Source of the DNA: Crotophaga sulcirostris
Taxonomy: Eukaryota; Chordata; Aves; Cuculiformes; Crotophagidae
Length of the DNA stretch: 64,000 bases
Reading direction: 5' to 3'
Assembly: GCA_013397455.1 (NCBI GenBank)
Contig: VYZB01000016.1
Location: 2,629,179-2,693,178 of the forward strand
Shown piece after piece: positions 11,555 through 23,360 of the stretch. The stretch's first letter is position 1, and each line of letters starts with the position of its first letter. Below the pieces are notes generated by a model. That model did no database searches and was not told the DNA's origin. It worked only from the letters and a program-made list of their open reading frames with translations. The position numbers and the translations under genes are program-made.

Positions 11555-14500
11555 GAAAAGGATTTACATGTGTTGATTCTCAGCTATACACTGCTTAATG
11601 ATTCTTACATAGGCCTTATAAGTATTTTTTGACTCTGCCCAAAGTCATACCTCTATCAAGTCCTTTCTATGAGTGCTTGTACTTGCGTTGCTGTCTGCAT
11701 GAACTCAGAATGTTCACTAATCTTGACCCTCTCAGTTATTATTATTGCTTCTACTCTATGCGGAAATAACTGAGTACAGTATATCTATGTGCTGTAAATG
11801 TTATTTTTGTGCCTTTCCACTGATTTGAGGCATATGTGGGAGGCTTAGAGGGAATTTGGTCTGTAATGATGTTCTTTGTACCCTATAAAAGATTCTCCCA
11901 GTTATAGAACGTAACATGTCTTCTTATGTAAGATAGGTGTACTGTGACTGGTCTCACTGGCCTCACAACAATACACAAGCACAGACCTGTCTATGTGCAA
12001 GTATAAAAAAAACATGTAAATTATGAGAAAGTTATAGAAGGTATGTGTGATAAGCTCCTGAGGGACAAACTAATTAATCTGTTCACAAACTGCTGTTGGT
12101 TAATGGGATTTGTTTACCTCAATGAATAAGTATAGACAATTTAGACTTTCAGTATCTTTCCATATTAGTAGATGTCAGACAGCAAAACAGCCAAAATAAT
12201 TTGTAGATCAATTAATTATCTCATTTTATTCAAATACTTTATTTACTTTTCTAATTCACACTGATTACATGGACCATTAAAATGTCTAAGGAAAAAATAT
12301 TTCAGTTTTGTGTAATTAAGAGAGCAGTATGATCATCTGATGTTAATGAGAATTGCAAACGCAATATTACAGTGTTTACTAATGAACTTGAGATATAAAA
12401 AATATTTTCAAAATGCTTTTGAGTTGATGACCATTAGTCAAGAATGTGTCATGACATGGCAATAAGGAACAGGTTGGTGAGAGCATCTTAAGCTGACATA
12501 ATACTGAGAGAGAAGCAAAAACCTAAAATCATTCTCCATACGTTTCACAAAAGAGTAAGTCTGAGCTGTCATCTTTTTAAATCATTTCACACATGACAAT
12601 CACTTCAAATGCACCCTTTGTGAACTTTGTCCTCGCGTTCCTCCACTTCTCTATTTGTTAAATAGTGGCAACAAGACTCCCTTCAGTAAGGTTGTTTCAA
12701 TTCCCCCAACGAAAACTCAGAGACAGAACAAATGTCTGTGGTGGAATCCAATTGTGCCCATTTGATTTTTACTCTATCTGTCCTTACCAGTACAATGGAA
12801 AGATAAGGGGAGAGAAATATGTTGAATTTCTCCTTAAACAGATCTTCCAAAAGAATACATTGCATTTGTTTTGAATATTAATGTTACATTGCACCACTTT
12901 TCCAAACATTATTTTCACCTTTATCCTCTCTACTTCCTTTGTGTCCTTATCTACAGCATCTCAAGAATAAAATTTTCATATAAGCATAATTTGAAGTGCC
13001 ATCTACAAAAGACAGTGGTTCAAGTGCAGCAGAAATTTGCACATTTTCTTTCTTCTTCTACTTTTCAGTGAAAGAAAGAAATTCCCATTTAAGCAATGGG
13101 AAATTCACACTATTCACTCTTCACACTATACTATTTCCAAACTGTCTCCCTGATTTAACCACCTATAGAACTAATAATGTCCGTCCAGAAAGACCTGATA
13201 AGTTTTTAAGTTTCTTTCAAATCTTCTTACCATAGAAAAAATTATGAGATTACGAAGAGAAGTTCCACACAGGAAAATTTATTTCTGCCATTGTTCTTGT
13301 AATGTCAGAGTATATTCATCTCAGGAATTACTCTAATGTGTCTTTTTTTATACGTATACAATACAAAAAATGTATGATCTTTCTAAATGTTTGGGGTTTT
13401 TTTGCACTTTTTCCTTATTATTGTATCATCCATTCATTCACAAAAGGCTGTCTTATTCATGTACCGTATTGAAGTGTGAGGTTGGATAATTCTTATATAG
13501 AACTGAAATATCATTTTTTTACTACAGTTGAGAGCTTTCAGCTAGAATAAGTGCTCCACTGAATAAATGAAATCATTCAGAATGAATTAATCTTGCCATA
13601 GGTTGTCCTTTTTCTTCTTTAGTGACCATGAATGTGTATATCCATATACCTTAAAAAAAGAAACCACAACATATAGGATGATCTGTGTGCAAAATGTGAA
13701 AAGATACACAAGCACCTTTTTTTTCTTATGTCCTCCACATCTTTAATTAATACACCCAAACCCAACATTTTTTCTTTGCAATTAAGAGGAAAAAGTCTCT
13801 AAAAAGAAATGGCAACCTCAGATGTCACTCTTTCTTGCTTGGGTGGAAGCACTGAGAAAACAAAAGCTGTGAGGCAGAGTTTTAGAAGATCTTTGTTAAA
13901 TATAACTTCTTTGCAATTTTAAGGTCTCTACTTTAACATCATGGAATAAAATTCCAGTTGCATTTGTCTATGTAGGTAGGCATGATGAGGTTTGATTTTT
14001 TTCTAAGTTTTTCATACAGAAAAATGAGTGGCTCACATTCTTACCTGAAGTGGGGTAGGTAGACATTCATATAGTCTTGAGGGATATCAACTGAAACTAC
14101 ATTGAATCAGAATTACTCTTGTCCTCCTGCCTATATAAAATAAGAGAAGTTTTCACACTGAAAATCCAAGGAAAAATCAAACATGAATGTTAAAACAGTT
14201 TGACACAGATTTTTGAGGAACTTGGTTTAGGGTTCTTTTTCTTTTTCATTTTCTGAAGCTACAAGTTATTTAGTGATAAGGATAACTGAAATGTTATTTA
14301 TCAGGTTAAGTTCCACAGTGATCCATGTTTCAAACATTAAAAAAGAAATAATTAGTTACTTCTGTGGGAGATCTATTACTTCTGTTGAATATGTTGGAGG
14401 AGGATGAAAAGAGGAGGAAAAGAGTGAAAAGTTCCACAAACAGGTAATTCAAGAAAAAGACAAAAGAAAAAGAAAAAGACAAAAACCAGTTTTATATGTG

Positions 14501-15487
14501 CTCAATACACCTCAAGCAAACTAGGGAGACTGGAACAGGATTCCTCCTTTCTCTTGTAATTAAGGTTCCAAAGAAGTTTGAGGCCATGCAGCAGTTAAGT
14601 AAACTTGTTATCAAAGCAAAAATTTAAGAAATGTTATCATATAGTGCAACGTAAAATAAACAATAATTCAAATTCCATTGATCTAGTAAAAAAAAGTTTG
14701 TAACTTTTAAGAAGCATGTTGCAAAACTACCAGCTTGTCATAAATTGTAAGGACTGATGATACATCTCAGAAACCTTCAATGAACTGAATTTGTGTGTTG
14801 CACTTGGTCATATTTTTGGACTAGCGATGAAGTTTTTGTAGTTTAGAGGCAAATACAGTGGATAGAAATTTGGGGAAGACATGGAAGTGGCTATAAGATG
14901 AAAGAGAGCAAAGATCACTGCAAATATATGAAGTCTGTTATCTATTTCTGCTTTATTCCACACTCTCCTTTTTTCAGTTTTAGATACCTGCTTGTAGAAA
15001 CTTGAAAGAGAGTTATCTTTAAGCAAAAATGTTTTAAAAAAATCATTTAAAGTATAAAAAAGGCAAAATAATAATTTCTACTAAAACCTGTCACAACCCA
15101 TCAAAATGTTGCCATTTATCTCTACTTTGCATAGATAAATCTATGAAGCATTATGTATGTAGACATTTTTCTCTGCCAAACAGTTATTTGTTCGCTGACT
15201 TATCAGAAACATCATCTCTATTTGCTTTTGGTAAGAAAGAAGTATTTTTTTTTCTGCTAATACTATATAGGACAAAGACTCTCAGTTTTTTTATCAACTC
15301 CTCTTTCAGCAAAATCTTGCTCTTTCCCTCACTTTTTCCTTGCTCTGGTCTCCCTGAAATCCTTAGATGCCTTAAAGCTCCACATGTCTAATTAATAATC
15401 TTGAAGATACAATGTATTGACCTCAACTTCTCCCATCCCCATGAAAAAAGAGAGAGAAGGAACATGCACACGTACACACATGTAAAA
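11555..15487. other. AT-rich unique sequence, no gene seen
   Basis: No gene or transposon recognised. It includes a purine-rich stretch near 14395-14490 made of GAGGA and AAAAAGA-type units. Confidence 0.5.
14395..14490. repeat. Purine-rich low-complexity tract
   Basis: The + strand is dominated by GGAGGA, AAAGAG and AAAGA units (for example AAAAGAAAAAGAAAAAGAC). It is interrupted and imperfect. No function is assigned. Confidence 0.6.
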
Positions 15488-15900
15488 CTATTCAGTTAAA
15501 CCCTTTCCCAGATCCTGAAGGGATCCAGCCACAGACATGCACACAATCCTCTAAACTCTGGATTTCAGCGAGGACTCCTTCCCCGTCTGTGCTTGTTCTC
15601 AGTGTCAGCCAGGCTGTGTCAGAGGAACCTGCATTCCCCCAAATGCCCCCATACATCCCCCAGTCTGCCCCAGCCTCACTCACCTGCCATGCACTACCCT
15701 AAACAACTGGATTTTTCACACCATCTTAAAGACATGGCTTAGACAGTCACCCTAATGTGCCACCCTCACACAGTTTGCCTTGCTTTGCAGGGGTGAGGGA
15801 AGGTTTGAGGAAGCGGTAGACCTCAACATTTTGTGTGCTTGCAGCCCTTAGCAGCCTGTGTCTTTGGTCTCATTGCTTGTGTTGCCCATGGGCTTCAAGA
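15488..15900. other. GC-richer patch in AT-rich surroundings
   Basis: This ~400 bp patch is visibly richer in C and G than its flanks, with C-rich strings such as TTCCCCCAAATGCCCCCATACA. On the minus strand a 63-codon open frame spans 15492-15683, and a consensus-like splice donor (GGCAG|GTGAGT) reads leftward from 15683. That donor would end an exon to its right, so it does not support the open frame itself. I recognise no protein. It could be a decayed repeat, an exon of a non-coding RNA or simply a compositional island. Confidence 0.35.
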
Positions 15901-18900
15901 AAATGTCTTCCACACTGCCCAAAAAGATGAAATTTTCAGAGACTGGACGTGAAGGAAAAGTAGGGAGGGAGAAGGCAAAGACTTTGCCCGATTCACTTTC
16001 TTAAGATTCATTCCATATTTCTCAGAGGGCTCAATGGTTGTCTGAAAACTGCTGTGTAAGAGTATGTCTGCCCCTTTCTATAGGTCAGTGACACAATATT
16101 AGCACTCAGATTAAAAAAATTTCAAACCGATGCCTTTTTGAAATGAATTGCAAACAAGGGTTGTAGGAAAGTAATGAGACCCAGTAGATTTCTTATTTTT
16201 AAACAAAAGGGATTTTAATTGAAATAGAAAACATTCTAAACCTGCTCATGTCATAATCTTACTATAAACATACTATAACATCATAGTGACAGCTGTTTTG
16301 TCAATACTTATGCTTAACACTCTTTTTAATGTTTCTGCTAAAAGACAGTTATTTTAACAAAATTGCCATAGAATGAACATATGATACTATTCTATATTTT
16401 GAGTTTGCAGCTGCACAGGATTTCCCCAAACTGGTGAAAAAATCTTCCCAACATGTGCCTTGCCTGTACTTCAGGTCTGTCTTTTTTCACACCAGTCTTC
16501 AGTAGTTTTTGCTACTAGCTGTCTGAAAGAGGTTAATTTATTTGCTTTAAATGGACCTTTAGCATCGTAGGCAAGGTTTCACTGAAAACCACCATTTCAC
16601 TGAACCCTAGTTTTCTCATTTTTGACAGCTGTTCAGCTGTTTCATGAGCTGGCCAGAAAGTTAGTGTGGCAACCAGGCTTCCTGCTCTATAGCTCAGGGA
16701 TGGATTTTCCAGGAGGTCACAGCTCCAAAGCAAGTCCCATAATCTACTATACATTCCTCCATTTCCAGAATCTCAATATAATGGATGGCTCATCTGATTC
16801 AGACACTTGACCCTGAACACTTAGCAAAGCTGCTCAAGAACTATGAGCCCCAGAGATGTCAATTGTTCAATACAATTATCTTACAGAATTTTGTCAGCAG
16901 CAACTCTTCCTATTTTCCTATTCACTTCTCTATGACTATCAAAAAGATTTCATCCAGTCTAGTAGCATATCCTTCACATAAAAGTAGGATGGCCCAAATA
17001 TTGCCACAGTGGATGCTGGTGTAAATCCAAATTTGATTAAGTCAGTAGATACCTTTTATCTGTACTCCTGTGCTAGTGAAGATTAGGTTTGAACTCTCTC
17101 TAAAAAAGATAATTCATTTGTGCCTTTGAACATTTTCATTTCTAAATCCTTACCATATTGCTTAATTCTAATTTTTCTGCAGACATGCATGTTGCACTTC
17201 TGCTATCCAGCTTTGATTGCAATTTTTCTTATCATTTGCCAAGTACAGCTCTGATTTCCACATACAACCTTGCTTGGTCAGGACGTTCAAGCTTGTTATT
17301 ATTTCCATTTCAAAGCACCTTCAGAAAAGTAGCAGCAGCAGCCACAATTCATCTCTTCACAGGATGCCTTCTCTGTCTGTAATGACTGTTTCATCAATGT
17401 CCAGGACAGAACATCTATAACCCCAATCAGTGTTTTTCTTTCCTTCTTCCTTCACTTTATCCTGATATTGAATTTTTATTTCCCATCTAGATTCATATTA
17501 AAGATATGGTTTTATTCTAAATGTCTTTGGTAAGCTACAGAAACTTGATAGTTCTAATTTGGCTTTCAATTACATACAGATGCTGTATTATGATATTTTG
17601 TACCAGTATGATTCTTTTTATTTGCTAGCAAATGTTACTGGGTTTAGAATATTTTTTCCCTACTGACACCTCAAGATGATAATACCACTAATCAGGTATA
17701 TAAAAAGATTTCAAGTTCACTAAATATAATATATATATTTTTTGCTTTGGGTAGCTTGATCGCTTTCCGTGTAATACACTTCATTAAAATATTATTACAT
17801 TGTGTTTTATGTTGTAATGCTGCGTTTCTATAAAGTTGTGACCACACATCTTTATCATTAGATTTTATTTTTACATATGTATTTAATGCTATCATCATCA
17901 GTACTTGTATGTATTTGGGTGAAAAAATGCAGTCACTGCTTCTGTCTTACTAAAAGTGATATAACAGTTGTGGATTTTGGAAGGTTCTTCATTGAATATT
18001 AAACGTGAAAGTACAACTATGAACATATCCTATGATATAATGAACAGAGTAGTGAGGATTACATCAACAAAGTCTTTTATATTCTATAAAAAAACACTAG
18101 TAAAGGAAGATTCTTTATCAGGTTACTGAGTTTAATTATGTAAACATATCAATGAAAAACCATAACAGTGTCAAAGGTAAATTGTATGTTTAGTCTCTTT
18201 CCTGGAACAGAAAATTTGCTAGTTTTTCGTTGTGGACATTTCCTAAGTTAACTCCAAAGGATTTACAAGGTTCTCCAGAAAACAAGGTTTAGGGAGACAA
18301 AATGGGAGGGTGTCAGTCTTGAGAGGACACAAAAACCTCAAAACATGTTCACATAGATTTGTTCGGGGCGGCTATTTGGTACTAAAGGTCCTACTTACAA
18401 GCCAATTTCCTCATCAAATTGTCATGTCTACATTAGTAAATGTCACCTTGTTGAGAATACCACAGAGTAGAACTCTTATGGGATAATTAATCAACACATT
18501 TCATTGTAATTAGTTATTGCAATATGACATATTAATGTATGTTTATAATTGAAGTACTTGAACTACTGTCAGGTCAATGTATGTCACCTCCTATTTTTCA
18601 AACCATTCATAAGTCCCCAAAATGACAGTAGGAAAATGTTACTATTTAGTTGAAAAATTACAATAAGCGAGAAAAACTTTGTTAAGCTCAAAAATGAAAA
18701 GTATAATATAAAGTGATTTTTCAGGCTTTGAAATTATTCAGCATCAGTTATAAGAAGTCACTGTCACTAATTTAATTGGAGTTCCAAAGAAAAACATGAC
18801 AAGAAGTTTGTGTCAGTCATTGCTGAGAAGGGTAAAACAGTTAAGCAAAGAATCTATGTGTGGAGTACTTTAATATGATCAATGTAGGAGTCACTAATAA

Positions 18901-20715
18901 AATGTCAGCATTTGCCAATAATTTTCACAATTACCAAAGATATTTCAGTCAGCTGTTATTCAAAAGAACATTAGTAAACATTTACATCTTTATTGATGAC
19001 TATGGATAAAATCTTGCCCCTCTGAAGGTCAACAGAAATTACGTCTGTTAAGTTCAGTACCACCAGTTTTTCCATGTATGTGACATTTCACATGACATAA
19101 AAAACAAGTTATTTAGGACTATAAATTCCAAAACATGAATGATATTTTTTTTTTTGTGAACAGAAAAATGTTGACTTTAAAACACCACCAGTTTTTATGT
19201 ACTAGAAACGACAAGGGAAGATCGGTAAGTTATGAGTAGTGAGAATTCACCATGAAATAGACTCCTGGCAAATAAGAGTCCAGAAACTCATTTGATGATT
19301 CTGTAAACAAAAGAACTCTTAATAGGATCATGTACTTGGGAATCTTGTGGAATTGGATCTCTTTCTATTTATGTTGTTACTCTGTGGAGAAAAATGACAT
19401 TTTAGACTATTTTTAAACAGTATTAGCATAAATTATACAGTCTGAATGAAGCAAATTCATACAACTTGTTACAGAAACCTCTCTTTATTAAGATGCGGGT
19501 TTTTTTTCTTTTATTATTTTCTATTTTTCTCTCTTGATTCTTTCCTTCTATTCAGAATTATGTTTCTGGAACACACTTTCACTCAATTTTTATGAAAAGA
19601 AATATTGCTACTGTAATCTGTCCCTTAGAAAGAAAAAAAAATCAACATTATTCCTGTACAGCTCTCACTTGAACTTGGGGACTTGTATTACATATTTGGC
19701 AGCAGAGTTGTAACAGATGTTATCTGTAAGGTCTTCAACCTCAAATTTTGGAAATTATGCCTTTCCAAAACAATAAAATGTTTAGTTTGTCACTACAGTT
19801 TCATACAGAGTCTCCTTTTTTCGCCAGTTTTTCAAGCAATAAACTAGATATTCTTTTTTTGTTTTGACATCCATCATCTTCATGTAAATCCTATGCAGTC
19901 TGTTCTTAAACAGTTCTGTGGTGTAAATTTGAATCTATTGCAAGTTTGTATTAAACTTTTTATATGTTTGTTCCTAGGAACAATATTGAAAATCATGCTG
20001 GAACTTCATATTACAGCACATAATAAAGGTTTTAAAGGCCTCTGATCTCCTGTTACTTGTTAGGTTTTAAGTGTATATTTTACTGACCTGCATTGTGTTT
20101 CCTACTTTATGTGAACTTTAGAGATAGGCACAGCACTAATTCAGACTGTAGTTTTACCAACTGGGCCTGATTTGTTCAGAAGTATAGGCAAAATTAAACT
20201 ATTATGAGTATGAAGGACAAGTTGAAAGGTTAATTTGTGTGAAGCAGCAGAGGATGGTCAAAGAACTCACAACTGGGGCTACCACCCTCCTACCTATTTT
20301 GTCCCTCTGTACCTTCAAGACCTAGTCTCAAATTCATTCAGAGAGATAAGAATTTACACAAGGTTAAAGTGCTCCTTTCGTGACTCCTTCCCATCATGGC
20401 CAGTTAATTGTATTCAAAAGAGGCATTAAGCTCTTACTCTGAAGTCTTCTACTCTTACCAAATTATTTTCATAGGAGATCAAGCTGCTTATTTACTAACT
20501 CTTAATGTAGCTATGTACATCTCAGGTTATGGTTCCATAACTCAGCAGAAACTGCATTAGAAATTTGTAAATCTGACTTTCAGATTTTATCCTGTAAAGG
20601 CTGTATTTCAGGGCACAATGTAATCCGTCAGGAGTCCCAAGTAATGCGAAAATTCCTTTAATTATGTTTCACTGGAACAGCTCAGCAAGCAGATGGTGAA
20701 TCCTTTGCAAGTCAG
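15901..20715. other. AT-rich unique sequence, no gene seen
   Basis: No gene, RNA or transposon recognised. Homopolymer T and A runs occur throughout. The short open frames on both strands overlap each other and look like chance. Confidence 0.5.
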
Positions 20716-20972
20716 TGTCCTGGTTTGAGCTGGTGTAGATTTAATTTTCTTTCTGGTAGCTGGTGTGGTGTTATGTTTTGAATTTGGGATGAAAATAGTG
20801 TTGATATCACACTGCTGTTTTCAATTGTTGCTAAGCAGTCAAGGACTTCTCAGCTTCTCATTCTGGCCTGGCAGCGAGAAGGAGGGAGGTGCACAGGAAG
20901 CTGGCACGGGACATAGCTAGGACAGCTGACCCAAACTGGCCAAAAGGATATCCCATACGACATCATGGTCAG

Positions 20973-20980
20973 TATATAAA
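20973..20980 (+). promoter_or_regulatory. LTR TATA box
   Basis: TATATAAA lies in the middle of the ERVL-type LTR, in the context AGTATATAAACTGGGGGAG that this LTR type normally shows. It is the probable former LTR promoter. Confidence 0.65.
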
Positions 20981-21080
20981 CTGGGGGAGTTGTCTGGGGA
21001 GCAGTGACTGCTGCTCAGGGACAAGGCTGGGCATCAGTCGTTGGATGATGAACAACTGTATTGTGCATCACTTGTTTTGT

Positions 21081-21127
21081 ATATTATTATTGTTGTTGTT
21101 GTTATTGTATTATAATTATTATTATTT
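21081..21127. repeat. ATT/GTT microsatellite inside the LTR
   Basis: A run of ATT, TTG and ATT triplets (ATATTATTATTGTTGTTGTTG, then ATTATAATTATTATTATT). A trinucleotide stretch at this place is a usual part of this LTR type, downstream of TTGTTTTGTAT. Confidence 0.85.
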
Positions 21128-21414
21128 CTCTCTCTGTTACCATCCTACTAAACTGTATCTCAACACACTATTTTTACCTTTTCTCCTTCTCCTCCCATCC
21201 CACTGGGGAGGAGGTGAGTGAGTAGCTGCATGGTACTTAGTTGCCCACTGGGGTTAAGTCACAATAGTCAGTAATGGAAGAGTCGCTGAACTCAGTGGTA
21301 CAAGTAATGCACTAAATTCACTTTTTAAATGTATACATCCCTTGTAAGATTCTGCATATTGTGTAAAAAATGCTTTTGGGTGCTGTGCCACCTCATTTAA
21401 ACTATAGATCACCT

Positions 21415-21479
21415 CAAAAGTTTGGATCGGCTGATCTTTGAGGTCCCTTCCAATCTGATATTCTATAATTCCATGATTT
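21415..21479 (+). mobile_element. CR1 LINE 3' tail fragment
   Basis: The + strand reads TTTGGATCGGCTGATCTTTG, then AGGTCCCTTCCAATCTG, then ATTCTATAATTCCATGATT. This is the last ~65 bases of CR1, with a decayed octamer tail. It lies 149 bases downstream of the ERVL LTR and is not part of it. Confidence 0.85.
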
Positions 21480-22800
21480 ATTGCCCAATGACCCAGAAAC
21501 AATCTGGTACATGCTTAGAACAGTTTTCTGTATTTAGCATGTAAATAATTAATAATTAAAATGGTAAAATATGAAGCACCTGACCAACTGAACTTCTTGC
21601 TGCAGTGCAGTAGGTTTTGTTTTGGAATGTGAATTTTCATCTGTCTAGGTCTTTTCCCCTGGGTAAGGAGTATCTGATAAATCTGAAATTTGCCTATAGT
21701 CCCTACAGCAAAGAAAACAGCAATTAAGTATTTGTCAAAAAGCTGGGAGAGGGGGTGTGTGTGGAAGTGAAATGACATCATAGGACTCGATTACAGGGCA
21801 TGCAGACACTTAAGAGATGGAGTGTGTAATAGGCCTTTAAGACAGCCAAAATGAGTTGTGATGCCTAAGCTGTGACATACAGTTACAAAACCAGAATAAA
21901 TTTAGAAAGAAAAGGAAGATGCAACACTAGAGTAATATATTTGAAGCAGGAGATGTAAACATTATGGTAAAGAGGATCTGAGATTCACGTTAATGAGCAC
22001 GAATAGGTGAAAATAATTTTGGATCTGGAAAGGGAGATGTTACTAACAGTGTAGCTGCAGATGGCCTTACATATAACAGTTCATTTACAAGATCTATTTC
22101 CACTGAATTGCCTTGACAGCCATCTATCACTGAATCAAAATTTGGTGACTGCACGGATCACAAGGTATTGAATAAATTTTCAGAACATAACTCATTCTTT
22201 CAAAAAGCCACAGGGTTGATGCTGCTCTATATAAATTTTCCATTCATAACTGCCAATAAACTTGCATGCTTCTTAAACCTGTAAAAATTATGAAACTATC
22301 CAGTGGACACTGGGGTGTACTCTGATGTTTTTGGCACAACTTGACATAATATTTCTGTGGAAAGTAGTGAAGATTGTTTGGACATCTTAGGCAACAACCA
22401 GATGGAAGTAAGCCAACTAACACGTAGCTCTTTGTGGCTTCTCACAAGCAATGGCTAAGATAGATTTGCTAATGGAAAATTTCTCTACTTGTCTAAAGTG
22501 TCCAACTTCCTCATAAGTCTCACAAAACTAAAAATAGCCATTTCTACCATGAATGAACAGGTCAACTGCTAGCAACCCTACAAGCAATGATGATGCAATG
22601 CCACCACTGGATGGTGATATGAATCCACTGTGACAGAGTGTGCCTGATCTTAGAAACGGTTGTACCTGTAATTCAGCTTTATCCTCAGCCTGCTGTTGAC
22701 TGACTGCCATGATACTGTGTACAGCAAAGAACGTAAGACAGCCTGATAATTCTGTTGTGAGCATCAAGACAGTGTGTTAGTGGTGGCAGGTTTTCCCATT
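21480..22800. other. AT-rich unique sequence, no gene seen
   Basis: No recognisable element. Minus-strand open frames of 64-88 codons here show no family motif. Confidence 0.5.
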
Positions 22801-22812
22801 CACACACACACA
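22801..22812. repeat. (CA)6 at the CR1 3' end
   Basis: Six CA units sit exactly where the CR1 octamer tail would be expected, immediately next to the 3' end of the adjacent minus-strand CR1 copy. Confidence 0.9.
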
Positions 22813-23360
22813 GTATAACCAGGTTGGAAGAGACCTCCGAGATCATCAAGTCCAACCTATAAGCCAACACTAACACCAACTCGTCACCTAAACCATGGCA
22901 CTGAGTGCCTCATCCAATCTTCCCTTAAACACATCAAGGGTCGGCGACTCCACCACCTCCCTGGGCAGCGCATTCCAGTGGCCAATCACCCTTTCAGTGT
23001 AGAATTTCTTCCTAACATCAAGTCTAAACCTCCCCTGACGAAGTTTATGTCCGTGCCCTCTAGTTCTGTCACTGGTCACCTGTGAGAAGAGACCAACGCC
23101 CGCTTGACTACAACCTCCTTTTAGGTAGTTGTAGAGAGCAATAAGGTCACCCCTGAGCCTCCTCTTCATCAGACTAAACAGCCCCAGCTCCCTCAGTCGC
23201 TCCTCGTAGGGTTTGTGTTCCAGCCCTTTCACCATCTTCGTTGCTCTCCTCTGGACATTCTCCAGTATCCTGGCATCTTTCCCAAACTGAGGGGCCCAGA
23301 ACTGTACGCAGTATTCAAGATGAGGCCTGACCAGTGCCGAGTAGAGGGGGACGATAACTT
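22813..23360 (-). mobile_element. CR1 LINE 3' end, well preserved
   Basis: The minus strand encodes the C-terminal end of CR1 ORF2. An open frame of 115 codons (23235 to 22888) contains [47 protein letters not shown] and [18 protein letters not shown]. Translation upstream of it also gives CR1 text, matching the [10 protein letters not shown] region. The 3' untranslated part reads (on +) AACCAGGTTGGAAGAGACCT. The copy is truncated at its 5' end near 23360 and lacks the RT catalytic core, so it is not mobile. Low divergence and many CpGs mark it as one of the younger CR1 copies here. Confidence 0.93.

Larger units (their letters stand above)
20716..21266 (+). mobile_element. ERVL-type (class III) solo LTR
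   Basis: This is a 551 bp LTR starting TGTCCTGGTTTGAGC, the start of a common avian ERVL LTR type. Its internal text agrees: GTTGCTAAGCAGTCAAGGACTT, GACAGCTGACCCAAACTGGC, TATATAAACTGGGGGAGTTG and TGTGCATCACTTGTTTTGTA. It ends GGGGTTAAGTCACAATA, where the usual terminal CA has become TA. A perfect 5 bp duplication, GTCAG, flanks it (20711-20715 and 21267-21271), the length expected for ERVL integration. No internal viral region is present, so it is a solo LTR. It has few CpGs and a damaged terminus, so it is probably older than the LTR at 2063. An open frame of 110 codons inside it is not viral coding sequence. Confidence 0.9.

Noticed and set aside
16533..16810. Minus-strand 73-codon frame and opposing + frame
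   Set aside because: Slightly less AT-rich region, but no family resemblance and no exon borders that agree with the frame.
20889..21221. 110-codon + strand open frame
   Set aside because: It lies entirely inside the ERVL-type LTR and ends in its triplet repeat; LTRs of this type do not encode protein.
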